NCBI RefSeq assembly: GCF_002243515.1
Contig: NZ_CP022657.1
Location: 3,125,001 to 3,189,000 of the forward strand
From: Tumebacillus algifaecis
GTDB taxonomy: Bacteria; Bacillota; Bacilli; Tumebacillales; Tumebacillaceae
DNA length: 64,000 bases
Direction of reading: 5' to 3'
Both the position numbers and the translations under genes were made by a program. The notes beneath the pieces are model-generated. The model did no database searches. It was not told where the DNA came from and was given only the letters and a program-made list of their open reading frames with translations. Each line of letters starts with the position of its first letter. Position 1 is the first letter of the stretch. This document shows, piece after piece, positions 1 through 10,900 of this stretch.

Positions 1-1032
<1,032 letters not shown>

Positions 1033-1100
1033 AGTTGAAAAAGTTTGCATCTTGACTCGCATCAGATCTCTGTAACACTCGTTTAGTTTTCAAGGATCAA

Positions 1101-1153
1101 GAACAGGATGTTCATTGTCCAACGTTGCGACAGGATGTCGCGTTCTTCGTTGG
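1101..1153 (-). repeat. ACRTCCTGT hairpin pair in the 16S leader
   Basis: Two hairpins sit between the rrn promoter and the 16S 5' end. The one at 1101-1113 is a GAAC/GTTC stem around the loop motif ACAGGATGT (plus-strand reading). The one at 1119-1153 has an outer CCAAC/GTTGG stem and an inner GCGAC/GTCGC stem around the same motif. The same family recurs at least ten times in the tRNA array at 21.9-23.8 kb. A role in processing of stable-RNA precursors is inference. Confidence 0.7.
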
Positions 1154-1188
1154 GCTACCACCGCGTGTCTCTCGCGGCGACGTCTATT

Positions 1189-1217
1189 AATTTACCACGC
1201 TGAGTACCAAACCGCAA
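1189..1217 (-). promoter_or_regulatory. Candidate sigma-A promoter of the rrn operon
   Basis: On the minus strand TTGCGG and TAAATT are separated by 17 bp. Immediately downstream is GTCGCCGCGAGAG (1169-1181), a 13-mer found at the same place after the tRNA-array promoter at 24.25 kb. Position upstream of 16S and the shared start region support the call; neither hexamer is a perfect match. Confidence 0.55.
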
Positions 1218-1475
1218 CTGGTAAGTTTTTCATACCGTTTTCCTCCCATCTCGACAACAGCGCCAAAGAGACATCTATAACCTCTCCACCATACCGATGT
1301 GCAATCGAAATCCCCCGCATTAATCATACATTCAGCCAATCCCCACAACAACAGATCGACACACAGAAATAGCTCCCACAGAATGAGAATAAAAATTCTT
1401 AACTAAAAAAGACTAGTCAGATGGATATTTTTGTGTCATATTTGAAATGTAAATTTACGTCGAAAAATGTAAAGG

Positions 1476-3245
1476 ATGCTGATTCAATTGACGACTAAGA
1501 AAATTGTGAAATGCGCGATTCATCCTGCCATCGGGATTGCACGCGTCGGGAACAGCCCTGATCAATACTTTATCGGACCCGAAGTCCCCGGCGTTACTCC
1601 TTCCCCGTCTACCGGTTTCAAAGATGAACAAGGCCGCATCAAACGACAAGGTGCCAAATTTCGCATCTATGGACTCGACAGCGATGGCAATGTCGTGCGC
1701 GAACTGTCCATGAATGACACAGATGTCGATTCGATCTCTTGGACTGTGCATCTGGCCAACAAAAAAGCTGCGTGGTACAACTTCGATCTAGCGCTCGACA
1801 TCCCCGTGGCATCCGACATCAAATCCAACCGCCGCAATAGCAAATACAGCGATAATGAGCGGTCCAAACTCATCATCGACCCAGGTCAACGCACGCTCAG
1901 CGCTCCCAATAAAACTGCTCGTTTTGACACCGGAACCTTCCTCGACACCCCCGTTGACCTTGGCGAGATCTTTACCGATTCAAGCGGCAATCTGGTCGTG
2001 CTCGGAGGCTTCGGTCATTCAAGTTCTCCAGACGGTAGCCAAGTCTACACGTTTGCCAACAACGACGGTTGGCACGATGACACCTCAGACGGTCCGATCT
2101 GCGCCAAAGTGACAATCAACGGGGAGTCGATCGAAGTTGATCCCGCTTGGGTCATCGTTGCCCCGCCAGATTTTGCACCAGGTATCGCCGGAATCGTCAC
2201 CATGTACGACATCGCCTTGGAAGTCAGCCAGACCATGAACCCTGTGCCGATCCAAGTATCATTTACGAAACATATCCTGCCGATCTTCCAACGCTTCTCT
2301 CTCTCCCAATGGGTCAATGAAGGCTTCTATCAAGAGTTTGGCTACAATGCTCCTTGGGACTTCCTCAACAAAGATTTGCTTCGACACTTAGCCGATCCAT
2401 CACCTGAGATGCGACCATTGCGCAACGAAATTTTTGAAAAGTTTCGTCAACCCAGCTATGAAAAAATGGAACGTGACGCGTGGCCTCCCATGTATGGAGA
2501 TGGCATGGACATCCCGGCATATAACCCCCGCAACTGGCTGTCTATGACCTCACTGCAATACACTTGGCTGGAAAAATGGGCACAAGGGGACTTCACCGCC
2601 GATTACAACGAGGCAGCAACTTCCGTGCAAAAGCTTGAAGATCTGCCAGTATCAGATCGCCCGGATGCCCTGAACGAAGCGGCACTCGCTGCGGCACTTG
2701 GCGGTGCTTTTCACCCTGGTTGTGAAGCCACGTGGCCCATGCGCATCCTCTCCTTATATAGCGCACCATTTCGCATCAAACTTGGCTCGCCCTGCAGGAA
2801 TGAAGATTGGGGTCCGGTGCTCACGCCGGAGATTGCGCTCGGTGAGGATGGCCCACTTAGCGGAGGCAGTCTGGCAGGTGATATCACGCGTTGGATGGCT
2901 GTGCCGTGGCAAACCGACACCGCGAGCTGCCGATCCGGCTATGAGCCGAAGATCAACAAATACCTGCCCACGTTCTGGCCGGCCCGCGTGCCCAACCATG
3001 TACTGAGTGAAGAGAACTACAACAGAGTCATGGACGTAAACTTGACGATGCCAGAGCGTCAGGATGCTTTCGATATACGAACCGATTGGCTCGAAGCATT
3101 CCCGTCCTCTAAGGAAAACCTCAACCGCTTTGTCGAAGATTGGTACAAAGTAGGTGTTATTGTGCGCCAGGACGGTCCGCCTGACACCACCCGATTCCCA
3201 AGTGCGATTCACGTGGAAATGGGGAACGAGATGAAAAAACAGTGA
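1476..3245 (+). CDS. LodA/GoxA-family CTQ-dependent amino-acid oxidase
   Basis: A 589-residue protein of the LodA/GoxA family, which oxidatively deaminates amino acids (lysine epsilon-oxidase, glycine oxidase) and releases hydrogen peroxide. The family uses a cysteine tryptophylquinone built from its own residues. The N-terminal CAIHPAIGIARVGNS signature is typical. The conserved segment GDITRWMAVPWQTDTASC ends in C485, the likely cross-linked cysteine. W556 in the C-terminal DWYKVGVIV segment is the most likely tryptophan partner; this assignment is by rough spacing to LodA. No signal peptide is evident. The ATG at 1476 lies almost on top of the only AAAGG, so a TTG at 1488 may be the real start. 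The stop overlaps the downstream flavoprotein start, indicating translational coupling. The substrate cannot be read from sequence. Confidence 0.85.
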   Translation: MLIQLTTKKIVKCAIHPAIGIARVGNSPDQYFIGPEVPGVTPSPSTGFKDEQGRIKRQGAKFRIYGLDSDGNVVRELSMNDTDVDSISWTVHLANKKAAWYNFDLALDIPVASDIKSNRRNSKYSDNERSKLIIDPGQRTLSAPNKTARFDTGTFLDTPVDLGEIFTDSSGNLVVLGGFGHSSSPDGSQVYTFANNDGWHDDTSDGPICAKVTINGESIEVDPAWVIVAPPDFAPGIAGIVTMYDIALEVSQTMNPVPIQVSFTKHILPIFQRFSLSQWVNEGFYQEFGYNAPWDFLNKDLLRHLADPSPEMRPLRNEIFEKFRQPSYEKMERDAWPPMYGDGMDIPAYNPRNWLSMTSLQYTWLEKWAQGDFTADYNEAATSVQKLEDLPVSDRPDALNEAALAAALGGAFHPGCEATWPMRILSLYSAPFRIKLGSPCRNEDWGPVLTPEIALGEDGPLSGGSLAGDITRWMAVPWQTDTASCRSGYEPKINKYLPTFWPARVPNHVLSEENYNRVMDVNLTMPERQDAFDIRTDWLEAFPSSKENLNRFVEDWYKVGVIVRQDGPPDTTRFPSAIHVEMGNEMKKQ

Positions 3246-4345
3246 AGCAACATTTTCAAACGGTCATCCTTGGCGGCGGAACAGCAGGTTCCGCCGCCGC
3301 TTTCCTGCTCAGTCGTGCTGATGTCTCCACCCTCATGATTGAACGATCGGCACCGCGCGGATGGAAAATTGGCGAAGGGCTTCCCCCTTCCTCAACCGCT
3401 TTGTTGCAGCAGTTTGGCCTCCTTGACCACTTTTGCTCAGATGGGCATCTTCCTTCCCACGGGAATCGGTCCGCTTGGGGTTCCGCACAGTTTGCTGAAC
3501 ACAGCTTCATCTTTGAAGCGAACGGTCACGGATGGCACCTTGATCGTGAAAAATTGGACCGGATGCTTGCCGAGTCAGCAGTTCGCCAAGGTGCACAACG
3601 ATTCGAGCACACAAGCCTCATCAATTTTTTTCAAACGAATGATGGTTGGGAATTGGAACTGTCCAACGGCACGACCATCCATGCAGAATGGGTGATCGAT
3701 GCGACCGGACGAAACAGCCATTTCGCACATCGTCAGAATGTTCAACGCCAAGCCTATGATCATCTCGTTGCCATTACTGGCTTGTTCATCACAGACCACG
3801 ACCAAGATCAGGACTCACTGACAACGATTGAAGCGTCCGAACATGGCTGGTGGTACACCGCCCTCCTACCAGAGCGCAGGCGAGTCGTCGCCTATTTGAG
3901 CGACGGCGATCTTCCGCTGACGAAGGAGGCGCGAAATCCTGACAGATGGCAACAAATGCTCTTTGAGAGCACACAAATCGGCAGTTTGATGATGAAACAC
4001 AACTATCAGCTGCACATTCCCCCACGCATGGTGAATGCGAACAGTTCCTGCCTGCCCACTGCAGTTGGTGACCGATGGCTGGCGATTGGCGATGCAGCCG
4101 CCGCCTATGATCCGCTCTCCTCTCAAGGCATACTGATGGCGCTTGGCACAGCTCTCGAATCGACCGAAGCTTTGCTGGCACACCGTAAAGGCGACACCCG
4201 TGCGATACCTGCGTATGCCGACTTTGTCAATCAGATCTATCTGGAGTACTTAGGATCTCGTGACTATTTCTATTCGATGGAACAACGCTTTCCAAAGTCA
4301 CCGTTCTGGCAAAGGCGAACCCACACAAAAAGGCGCAATCCATAA
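3242..4345 (+). CDS. LodB-like FAD-dependent oxidoreductase (CTQ maturation)
   Basis: A 367-residue flavoprotein with an N-terminal Rossmann FAD motif (ILGGGTAGSAAAFLL, residues about 9-23). A second FAD-binding segment, GDAAAAYDPLSSQGI, lies near residue 280. This is the tryptophan-halogenase/geranylgeranyl-reductase-like fold to which LodB belongs. In characterised systems LodB is needed to form the quinone cofactor of its LodA partner, and lodA-lodB pairs are contiguous. Here the GTG start overlaps the upstream stop by four bases (GTGA), which fits that partnership. A terminator hairpin overlaps the 3' end. Function is inferred from family and context. Confidence 0.78.
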   Translation: MKQHFQTVILGGGTAGSAAAFLLSRADVSTLMIERSAPRGWKIGEGLPPSSTALLQQFGLLDHFCSDGHLPSHGNRSAWGSAQFAEHSFIFEANGHGWHLDREKLDRMLAESAVRQGAQRFEHTSLINFFQTNDGWELELSNGTTIHAEWVIDATGRNSHFAHRQNVQRQAYDHLVAITGLFITDHDQDQDSLTTIEASEHGWWYTALLPERRRVVAYLSDGDLPLTKEARNPDRWQQMLFESTQIGSLMMKHNYQLHIPPRMVNANSSCLPTAVGDRWLAIGDAAAAYDPLSSQGILMALGTALESTEALLAHRKGDTRAIPAYADFVNQIYLEYLGSRDYFYSMEQRFPKSPFWQRRTHTKRRNP

Positions 4346-4361
4346 TGGATCGCGCCTTTTC
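4327..4361 (+). terminator. Intrinsic terminator of the lodAB-like operon
   Basis: AAAAGGCGC and GCGCCTTTT arms with near-perfect inner pairing (ATCCAT/ATGGAT) are followed by T-rich sequence. The hairpin overlaps the stop codon of the upstream gene. Confidence 0.8.
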
Positions 4362-4582
4362 TTTGATCCGATCAAGTGGGCTAATAGATCCACAAAAAGA
4401 AGCCGAACTGAACAGATCATGAATGGATGAAACCAACTTTGCTATCACGTATACTTCCCCCAGATGCTTGATTCGGACAACTCTTCGAACTACGTATTTG
4501 CCTCCGAGACTTCAGCCTCAAATCCAATCCCAGCCCCGCGAGCTAGTCCCAGTCTTTTGATCCATTGCCAATCACGAAAATG

Positions 4583-4622
4583 AAAAAAGCTCCCGAATCG
4601 CCACTAGGACAAATTCGGGAGC
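4583..4622 (-). terminator. Intrinsic terminator after tRNA-Thr/tRNA-Leu
   Basis: Read on the minus strand, GCTCCCGAAT and ATTCGGGAGC form a 10-bp stem followed by six T residues, 20 nt beyond the 3' end of tRNA-Leu. Confidence 0.85.
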
Positions 4623-4641
4623 TGATTCATTGTGAAGTTGG

Positions 4642-4725
4642 TGCGGTCAAGAGGACTTGAACCTCCACAGGGTTGCCCCCACAAGAACCTGAATCTTGCG
4701 CGTCTGCCAATTCCGCCATGACCGC
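4642..4725 (-). tRNA. tRNA-Leu (CAG)
   Basis: The full cloverleaf begins GCGGTCATGGCGGAATTGG and has a long variable arm. The anticodon stem CAAGA/TCTTG frames the loop TTCAGGT, giving anticodon CAG. CCA is not encoded. Confidence 0.95.
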
Positions 4726-4737
4726 ATTGGTAACTGG

Positions 4738-4810
4738 TGCCGATGACAGGACTCAAACCTGCGACCTATCGATTACGAATCGATTGCTCTATCAACTGAG
4801 CTACATCGGC
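4738..4810 (-). tRNA. tRNA-Thr (CGT)
   Basis: The acceptor arms GCCGATG and CATCGGC pair. The anticodon stem ATCGA/TCGAT frames TTCGTAA, giving anticodon CGT. It lies just upstream of tRNA-Leu in the same transcription direction. Confidence 0.95.
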
Positions 4811-5284
4811 ATGGGATACATCCGAAAATTGAACTTGATACTGTGCGATGACCGTTAAGCGTCATTTCGAAATCACCTTGGCTATTACGCACTTGGTCGT
4901 GAATTTCATGGTGATGATGACGACCGTATTGAGGTGACAGGAATAATAGTATCATGCTTTTTCGTGATCAAACAATCAGCATCTCGTTACCATGCAGAAC
5001 AAATTTTTTGCTTTGTACCAATTACCTTTTTCGCACTCCTCCTATCTCCTTTTTTTGCAAACTTGCGCCATCTAGAAACGGCCAAGCGAACGACGACCAG
5101 CGGGGCGTACAGAGCCAACATCGTTCACAGGTCTCCGTAAGAGCGATTTTCGCATTCCCCGAGCCAACTCATTAGCAAAGACGCCGATCATATGAACCCT
5201 GATCATTGGCTGCTGTCGATTGGTTTTACAGCTGTCTGTTGGCAGGACAAGTATTAACGCATCATACACGGTTCCTTATCCATA
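4811..5284. other. Intergenic region, no confident gene
   Basis: The left part holds a weak candidate promoter for the two tRNA genes (TTGTTT, 18 bp, TACTAT on the minus strand, 4946-4975). A 39-codon arginine-rich minus-strand ORF (MIGVFANELARGMRK...) lies near 5072-5190 behind a modest AGGG. It has no recognisable relatives by eye and is not called. An isolated AAAGGAGATAGGAGG on the minus strand near 5045 precedes only a four-codon ORF. Confidence 0.4.
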
Positions 5285-5328
5285 CAAACAGCCACTTCTG
5301 CGGCACTGACTGCAGAAGTGGCTGTTTG
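5285..5328 (-). terminator. Intrinsic terminator of the GNAT gene
   Basis: CAAACAGCCACTTCTGC pairs with GCAGAAGTGGCTGTTTG, an extended stem with a short loop, 10 nt beyond the stop of the acetyltransferase gene. The arms carry A/T ends on both sides, so it could act in both directions. Confidence 0.75.
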
Positions 5329-5338
5329 ATGAGTTGTT

Positions 5339-5845
5339 TTAGTTGAGCAGTTTATAGTAGAGAATGGTGGGATGTAATTCCCCGTTCGCCGATCGCGCAA
5401 AATGAGGAATCCGTCCCGCTTGGATGTAATCAAGGGAGGTATACAGAAGATTAGAAGGATCTCCTTCTCTCGTATCGAGCACGATCAGCGTTCGTTCCTC
5501 CTGCTTTGCTCGTTCTTCCGCCTGTTGCATCAACTTGCGAGCGATCCCGTGACGTCGAAACTTGGGATGTGTCATCAATTTGGCGATCTCGGCTCGATGG
5601 TTACCGTTTGGCTTGGTCGAGAGGTGCAACTGAATCGTTCCAGCGATCTGATCGTCTTGAAAAGCGACAAACAGAATTACACTAGGTTCCAACACCGTTT
5701 CCCAATAACGACTTGCATCCGCAAGTTGCAACGGTGGGACGAAGCCGATCGAAGCACCCTCTGCCACAACTTGAATGAGCAGTTCCGAAAGTTCCTCCAG
5801 ATGTTCCTGAATCGAGTGAATTTGTTCGATGCGAAATGCAACCAC
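5339..5845 (-). CDS. GNAT-family N-acetyltransferase
   Basis: A 168-residue single-domain GNAT acetyltransferase. The acetyl-CoA pyrophosphate loop (motif A) is visible as HPKFRRHGIARKLMQQAEERA, near residues 93-112. A beta strand with LVLD-like character (TLIVLDTREGD) follows, and a C-terminal aromatic segment ends ILYYKLLN. The GTG start is chosen because GGGGGGA lies about seven bases upstream. The gene is monocistronic, with a terminator directly after it. The acceptor substrate cannot be deduced. Confidence 0.82.
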   Translation of the reverse strand: MVAFRIEQIHSIQEHLEELSELLIQVVAEGASIGFVPPLQLADASRYWETVLEPSVILFVAFQDDQIAGTIQLHLSTKPNGNHRAEIAKLMTHPKFRRHGIARKLMQQAEERAKQEERTLIVLDTREGDPSNLLYTSLDYIQAGRIPHFARSANGELHPTILYYKLLN

Positions 5846-6238
5846 CTGATTCCCCCCGTTTCCATTTTATTTTTCCATCATAAAACATGGGGAAATATTT
5901 TTGAACAACAAAACACTTCTTTTGATGATACATGGTGGCTTTCATTTGATTGGGGCAGGTCAGCCCTCAAGGTCCCACCTGTTCTAGGGTGTGCTTGCCA
6001 TTGAACTACGTGTTCCTGAGAAATGGTTCCTTCTACAAGTTGAAAGGCACCGATTGCGTGAGCACTTACAGTAGACGCGCCACCAAGGAGAAACAGTTTG
6101 AATTTGCTCAGCATTGCCGCACAATCTCTGACTAGGGCCACACTTTACTTGATGTGCAATTCGATGAGTTCTCCCTTGTACAGCATGGCGCATCTGGCCA
6201 GATCTGTGAAAGAGCGTACTTTCCTTGCACGCTACATG
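5846..6238. other. Intergenic region beyond the dhb operon
   Basis: No convincing gene is seen. On the minus strand a short ORF from about 6105 to 5878 begins MLSKFKLFLLGGASTVSAHA, which looks like a signal-peptide-like N-terminus. It lacks a clear ribosome-binding site and may be decayed sequence. No intrinsic terminator for the siderophore operon was found here. Confidence 0.35.
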
Positions 6239-7690
6239 TTAGCTCTTTACATTTGATGACGAAACGGGAGCCGCTCCAGTCGGAGTCTGTTTGCGCATGG
6301 TGGCAGCCGCATCGGTAGGTCGAATGCGAAACGCGAAGAGCAGGCCTATCAGCAAGAACCCAGCGGCGCCGAACATGGCAACCCGATACGCAGTCAGATT
6401 GGGCTGTGCCACGTCGGACAGATCAACCGTGCTGGTGCCAACCAACGCGAGCAGTGTTGCCAATACGGCCAATCCCATCGCTGAGCCGAGTCGATTCTGC
6501 ACCGTGAACAGCGTGGATGCTCGCCCCATCGACGCTCCGGGAATGTTGGAAAATGATGCGATCTGCACCGCTCCCACCGCCTGCCCCAAGAAGAAGCCTG
6601 CACCAAACATCATCGTGCGAATGATCCATGGGTTGCTTGCCGGACCCACCCAACTCAGGAGCACAAAGGTAGCAGCCGCGCAGGAAAGCGCGAGGATAAT
6701 CTGCCGTCGCGGCCCCAGTCGTGGATAGATCAACGGTACGAGCTGTGAGGAAACCATCAGACCGAGTGCTTCTGGGAAGGTGATCATGCCAGCGTCCAAA
6801 GCGGAGGCATGTAATACATCCTGATACATCAGTGGAAACACATAGAGCATTCCGAGCAAGCCCGCCGCGATGAACAGCGAGATCAATCCTGTAGTTTGGA
6901 ACAACCGTTCCCGAAGCAGGCGCAAATCCAGCATCGGCTGACTGACGCGCAATTCCACGAAAATCAGGGCGGTGATGAAAAGCAGTCCGAGTATACCTGC
7001 ACCCAGTATCTCCGGCGAACTCCAACCTCGTACGGACCCTTGAATTAGCGCATACACGATCATCGCGAAACCAGGAGCAGAGAGCAAGAAGCCTGGTAGG
7101 TCCAGTTTTCCAACGGTCGGCTCCACATGCTCACGAAGAAAGAACCAACCAAACAGGAGCGCCAAGATTCCGACCGGGATGTTGACATAGAACCCCCAGC
7201 GCCACGAGAATTGATCGACGAGGAACCCACCCAAGATCGGGCCCAACGCAGGCGCTAAAGCGATCGGCAAGACCAGATATCGACTGAGCTTCACTCGCTC
7301 TTGCGGCGGGAATGTTCGAAAGAGCATCGCCATGCCAATCGGAGTGAGCAGGCCACCGGCCGCACCTTGCATGATTCGGAAACAAGTCAATGCACCCAGA
7401 CTGTTTGCAAATCCGCAAAGTGCGGACGCCGCGGTGAACAAGCCGATGGCGAGCAAAAACATACGTTTGGTGCAAAACCGATCCCCCAACCACCCTGCGA
7501 CAGGCAGAACTAACGCTAGACTGACCAAGTACCCCACGTTGATCGTACTGGATGCCGAGGTCGGTACTTCAAAGTCTGCGCTGATCGTCCGCAGTGCCAC
7601 GTTGACGATCGTCCCGTCCATGGCGACCATAAACATCGCAACCACATAAAGAATCGGCACGATCCGTTTCGGGTTGAGCCAAAAGCTCAT
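6239..7690 (-). CDS. MFS transporter, DHA2 (EmrB/QacA) family, probable siderophore exporter
   Basis: A 483-residue polytopic membrane protein with about 14 hydrophobic segments. It carries the DHA2-family motif A region [15 protein letters not shown] near residues 66-80 and the antiporter motif C region [19 protein letters not shown] near 143-161. Its ATG overlaps the end of the MbtH-like gene, and it is the last gene of the dhb operon. Export of bacillibactin or its precursor is inferred from that position; the Bacillus subtilis exporter is encoded elsewhere. Specificity cannot be read from sequence. Confidence 0.85.
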   Translation of the reverse strand: MSFWLNPKRIVPILYVVAMFMVAMDGTIVNVALRTISADFEVPTSASSTINVGYLVSLALVLPVAGWLGDRFCTKRMFLLAIGLFTAASALCGFANSLGALTCFRIMQGAAGGLLTPIGMAMLFRTFPPQERVKLSRYLVLPIALAPALGPILGGFLVDQFSWRWGFYVNIPVGILALLFGWFFLREHVEPTVGKLDLPGFLLSAPGFAMIVYALIQGSVRGWSSPEILGAGILGLLFITALIFVELRVSQPMLDLRLLRERLFQTTGLISLFIAAGLLGMLYVFPLMYQDVLHASALDAGMITFPEALGLMVSSQLVPLIYPRLGPRRQIILALSCAAATFVLLSWVGPASNPWIIRTMMFGAGFFLGQAVGAVQIASFSNIPGASMGRASTLFTVQNRLGSAMGLAVLATLLALVGTSTVDLSDVAQPNLTAYRVAMFGAAGFLLIGLLFAFRIRPTDAAATMRKQTPTGAAPVSSSNVKS

Positions 7691-7914
7691 CGTTTTTCAC
7701 CAGCAGCCGCGCCCTCCGACCGATTCAAGCTAGTCGGTCGCAAATCGCTCCAGTTCGAATTGATAAAATCAAGACACGCTTCCTTGCTCGCTTGCCCGTA
7801 CACAACGTCCCAACCGTCCGGTATAAAAGCGAAGGCTGGCCAGAGTGAGTACTGGCCTTCTTCATTTTTCAATACCAAGTAGATCCCGTTTGTCATTTCA
7901 AATGGATTGATCAT
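7687..7914 (-). CDS. MbtH-like protein
   Basis: A 75-residue MbtH-family protein, a small chaperone-like activator of NRPS adenylation domains. The family pattern is clear: [12 protein letters not shown], then P-DGW, then a region ending SNWSDLRP. It starts inside the 3' end of dhbF (17-bp overlap) with AAAGGAG eight bases upstream. Its stop overlaps the MFS start, so the three genes are coupled. It presumably activates the glycine and threonine adenylation domains of DhbF. Confidence 0.95.
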   Translation of the reverse strand: MINPFEMTNGIYLVLKNEEGQYSLWPAFAFIPDGWDVVYGQASKEACLDFINSNWSDLRPTSLNRSEGAAAGEKR

Positions 7915-10900
7915 ACACGATCTCCTTTTCGTTTGGTTGTGCGGTTGCTCCCTTCATCTCCCGCAGTTTGGCTGCGATGACCCGCCCTATTTCCACCAGC
8001 GGTTCCGGCTGGCAAAGGTCTTTGTGGCGACAGTGAATGTCGATCTGCTCGATGTTCCCGTCCAGATAAGGGTGCCACGTTTCTGGAGCGATCGGTGTGA
8101 ACCAGTCAGGGATGATCGTCGATCGGAAGAACAGCAGATCCCCCTCATAACGGCGCGGAACATATTCGCCCAAGATCCGCACAGAGTTCACATAGGTTTC
8201 TTTTAAATTTAGAATCGTCTCCCCGTCCAAGCTGGCCAATGCGCTGCCGTCGCTTTGCAAGATTTCGATGGCGCTCGCGAGATCCAACGGTTTATCGCCC
8301 ATGCTATCCGGGTCGTATCCACCGAGTGCAAGCAACGCGATCAAAGCTTCCTCTTCACTTGGCCCTTCATTAATCGGTAGGAAATGGCTCGGGTACGAAT
8401 CGAGCATGACCAGAAGCGACACCTGCTCTCCTCGTTCTTGCAAGAGAACTGCCATCGCATGGACGACATTGCCGCCAAGCGACCAACCGAGCAGGTGATA
8501 GGGACCGTGCGGTTGCACGCTGCGGATCTGTTCGAGGTAATCTTCTGCCATCTCTTCCAACGTCTGCGGAAATCCGGTGCGCTTTGCGATGCCGCGCGCT
8601 TGCAACCCGTAGATCGGAGTGTCCGTCCCGAGATGCTTCATGAGACCTGCATAGCACCAGCTCAGTCCACCTGCCGGATGTACACAAAACAGTGGAGCGT
8701 TGTCTCCAAGCGTTCTGAGTGGTAACAGGACTTCCAGCGCGCTTTGGCTGGTTCCCATCTCTAAAAGTTCAGAGAGTGCCGCAACGGTCGGTGCCTCAAA
8801 CAGGTTGCCAATTCCCAGCTCCAAACCTAAATCTTCGCGAATTCGACTGGTCAAGCGCACCGCCAGCAAGGAATGTCCGCCTAAGTCGAAGAATCCGTCA
8901 TCGATGCTGACACGGGGCACAGCCAACACCTCTGCGAACAGATCACAGAGGATCTCTTCTTGAGGAGTGCGCGGACCACGACCTGACATCGACACCATGA
9001 TCTCCGGAGCTGGCAACCCTTTTCGATCCAACTTGCCGTTCGGTGTCAACGGCAATTCGTCCATCGTCACAAAGGCTGATGGCACCATGTGATCCGGCAG
9101 GCTTGCTGAGACAAAGCGCCGGAGATCGATCGGTTCAGGGCTCGCTTGCGTCTGAGGCACAACATACGCCACCAGCCGCTGATCGCCCGGTTGGTCTTCA
9201 CGAACGATCACCGCAACTTGCGCAATTTCAGCATGCCGGGCCAACGCTGCCTCGATCTCCCCCAATTCGATCCGAAAACCGCGAATCTTGATCTGGTGAT
9301 CGGCGCGGCCTAAGTAATCCAAAGAGCCATCAGCAAGCCATCGGGCCAGATCCCCTGTGCGGTACATACGTGAACCGGGCACACCGTACGGGTCGGCGAC
9401 GAAACGCTCCGCCGTCAAGCCTGGACGCCCCAGATACCCGCGCGCCAAACCCTCACCCGCCACATACATCTCTCCGATCACGCTTGGGGGCACAGGTTGC
9501 AAAGCCCCATCCAGCACATAGATCCGAAGATCTGGGATGCCTCGCCCGATCAAACTGTTCGCTATTTGCAAAACAATATCTCGATCAAGCGGATGATACG
9601 TGACATGCACAGTCGTCTCCGTGATCCCGTACATGTTGATCAGCATTGGCGAATCTTCAGGGTGTCGATCATACCAATCCTCGAGACGGCTCAGGTCAAG
9701 CGCTTCACCGCCAAAAATGACATAGCGCAACGCGAGCGCCTGCCCGGTTTCCTCATCTTCTCGCTCTGCCTGCATCAATTGATAGAAGGCGGACGGAGTC
9801 TGGTTGAGAACGGTCACTCCCTCTTTGGCCAGCAGGAGCAAGAACTCCCTCGGTGAACGACTGATCGTATGCGGTACAACGAGAAGTCTACCGCCATGCA
9901 GCAACGGACCCCAGATCTCCCAAACGGAAAAGTCGAACGCATAGGAGTGGAACATCGTCCAGACATCCTCCGCATGAAAATGGAACCAGTGCTCAGTCGA
10001 AGCGAACAAGCGAACCACATTTTGATGCGGGATGACAACACCTTTTGGTCTGCCTGTCGAACCGGATGTGTAGATGACATAGGCAGGGCTGAGTGGGGAC
10101 AAGTTCGCGAGACGGTCCTTTGCACGTGGATTGGTTTTCGGATACGTATTCAAACGTTCCACGAAGTTCACATCATCGAGCACGATCTTTGGCGTTTCCT
10201 GTGCCGCGGGCAGATTTTCTAGCACTTGTGTGTTCGCGATCATGCAGATCGGCTGGGTATCGGCGAGCATGAATGCAATCCGCTCAGCTGGGTAATCGGG
10301 ATCTAGCGGCAGATACGTACCGCCAGCTTTTAGCACAGCTAACAACCCTACGATCATGTCCAGCGAGCGCGGCAAGGCGAGCGCGACGATCCGCTCTGGC
10401 CCAACACCGCTTGCGATCAACAGATGCGCCAATCGATTCGCCCTTTCGTTCAGTTCTGCGTAACTCAGATCAACATCCTCGCAGGTCACAGCGATCGCGT
10501 CCAGACTGCGTGCCACCTGTTCCTCAAACAACTCCACGAGCGTAGCGTGCGGTCCTACAGTTGGAACTTCGTTCCACTCGTGCAGGATTTTGTGACGCTC
10601 ATCGGGCGCGAGAATATCCAAATGCCCGATCGGTTGCTCAGGGTCGGTTGCAGCAGCCTCTAACAAGCGCAACAGGCGCGACGCGATCGCTTCTGCCGTC
10701 TCTCGTTTGAACAGGTCGGTACTGAACTCCAGCAAGCCCTCGATTCCATCTGGCGACCCGTCACCAGCGCGGCGCTCGCGAAGTTCAACTGTGAGATCGA
10801 ATTTTGAAGCCCCCACGGTGTTCAGTTGCACACTCGTTTGCAATCCTGGCATGTCCAAAGTCGGGTCTGGCGTATTTTGGAACACAAACATGAGTTGGAA

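Noticed and set aside
5072-5269. 65-codon minus-strand ORF
   Set aside because: It is arginine-rich and short with only a modest AGGG before an internal ATG; it could not be supported.
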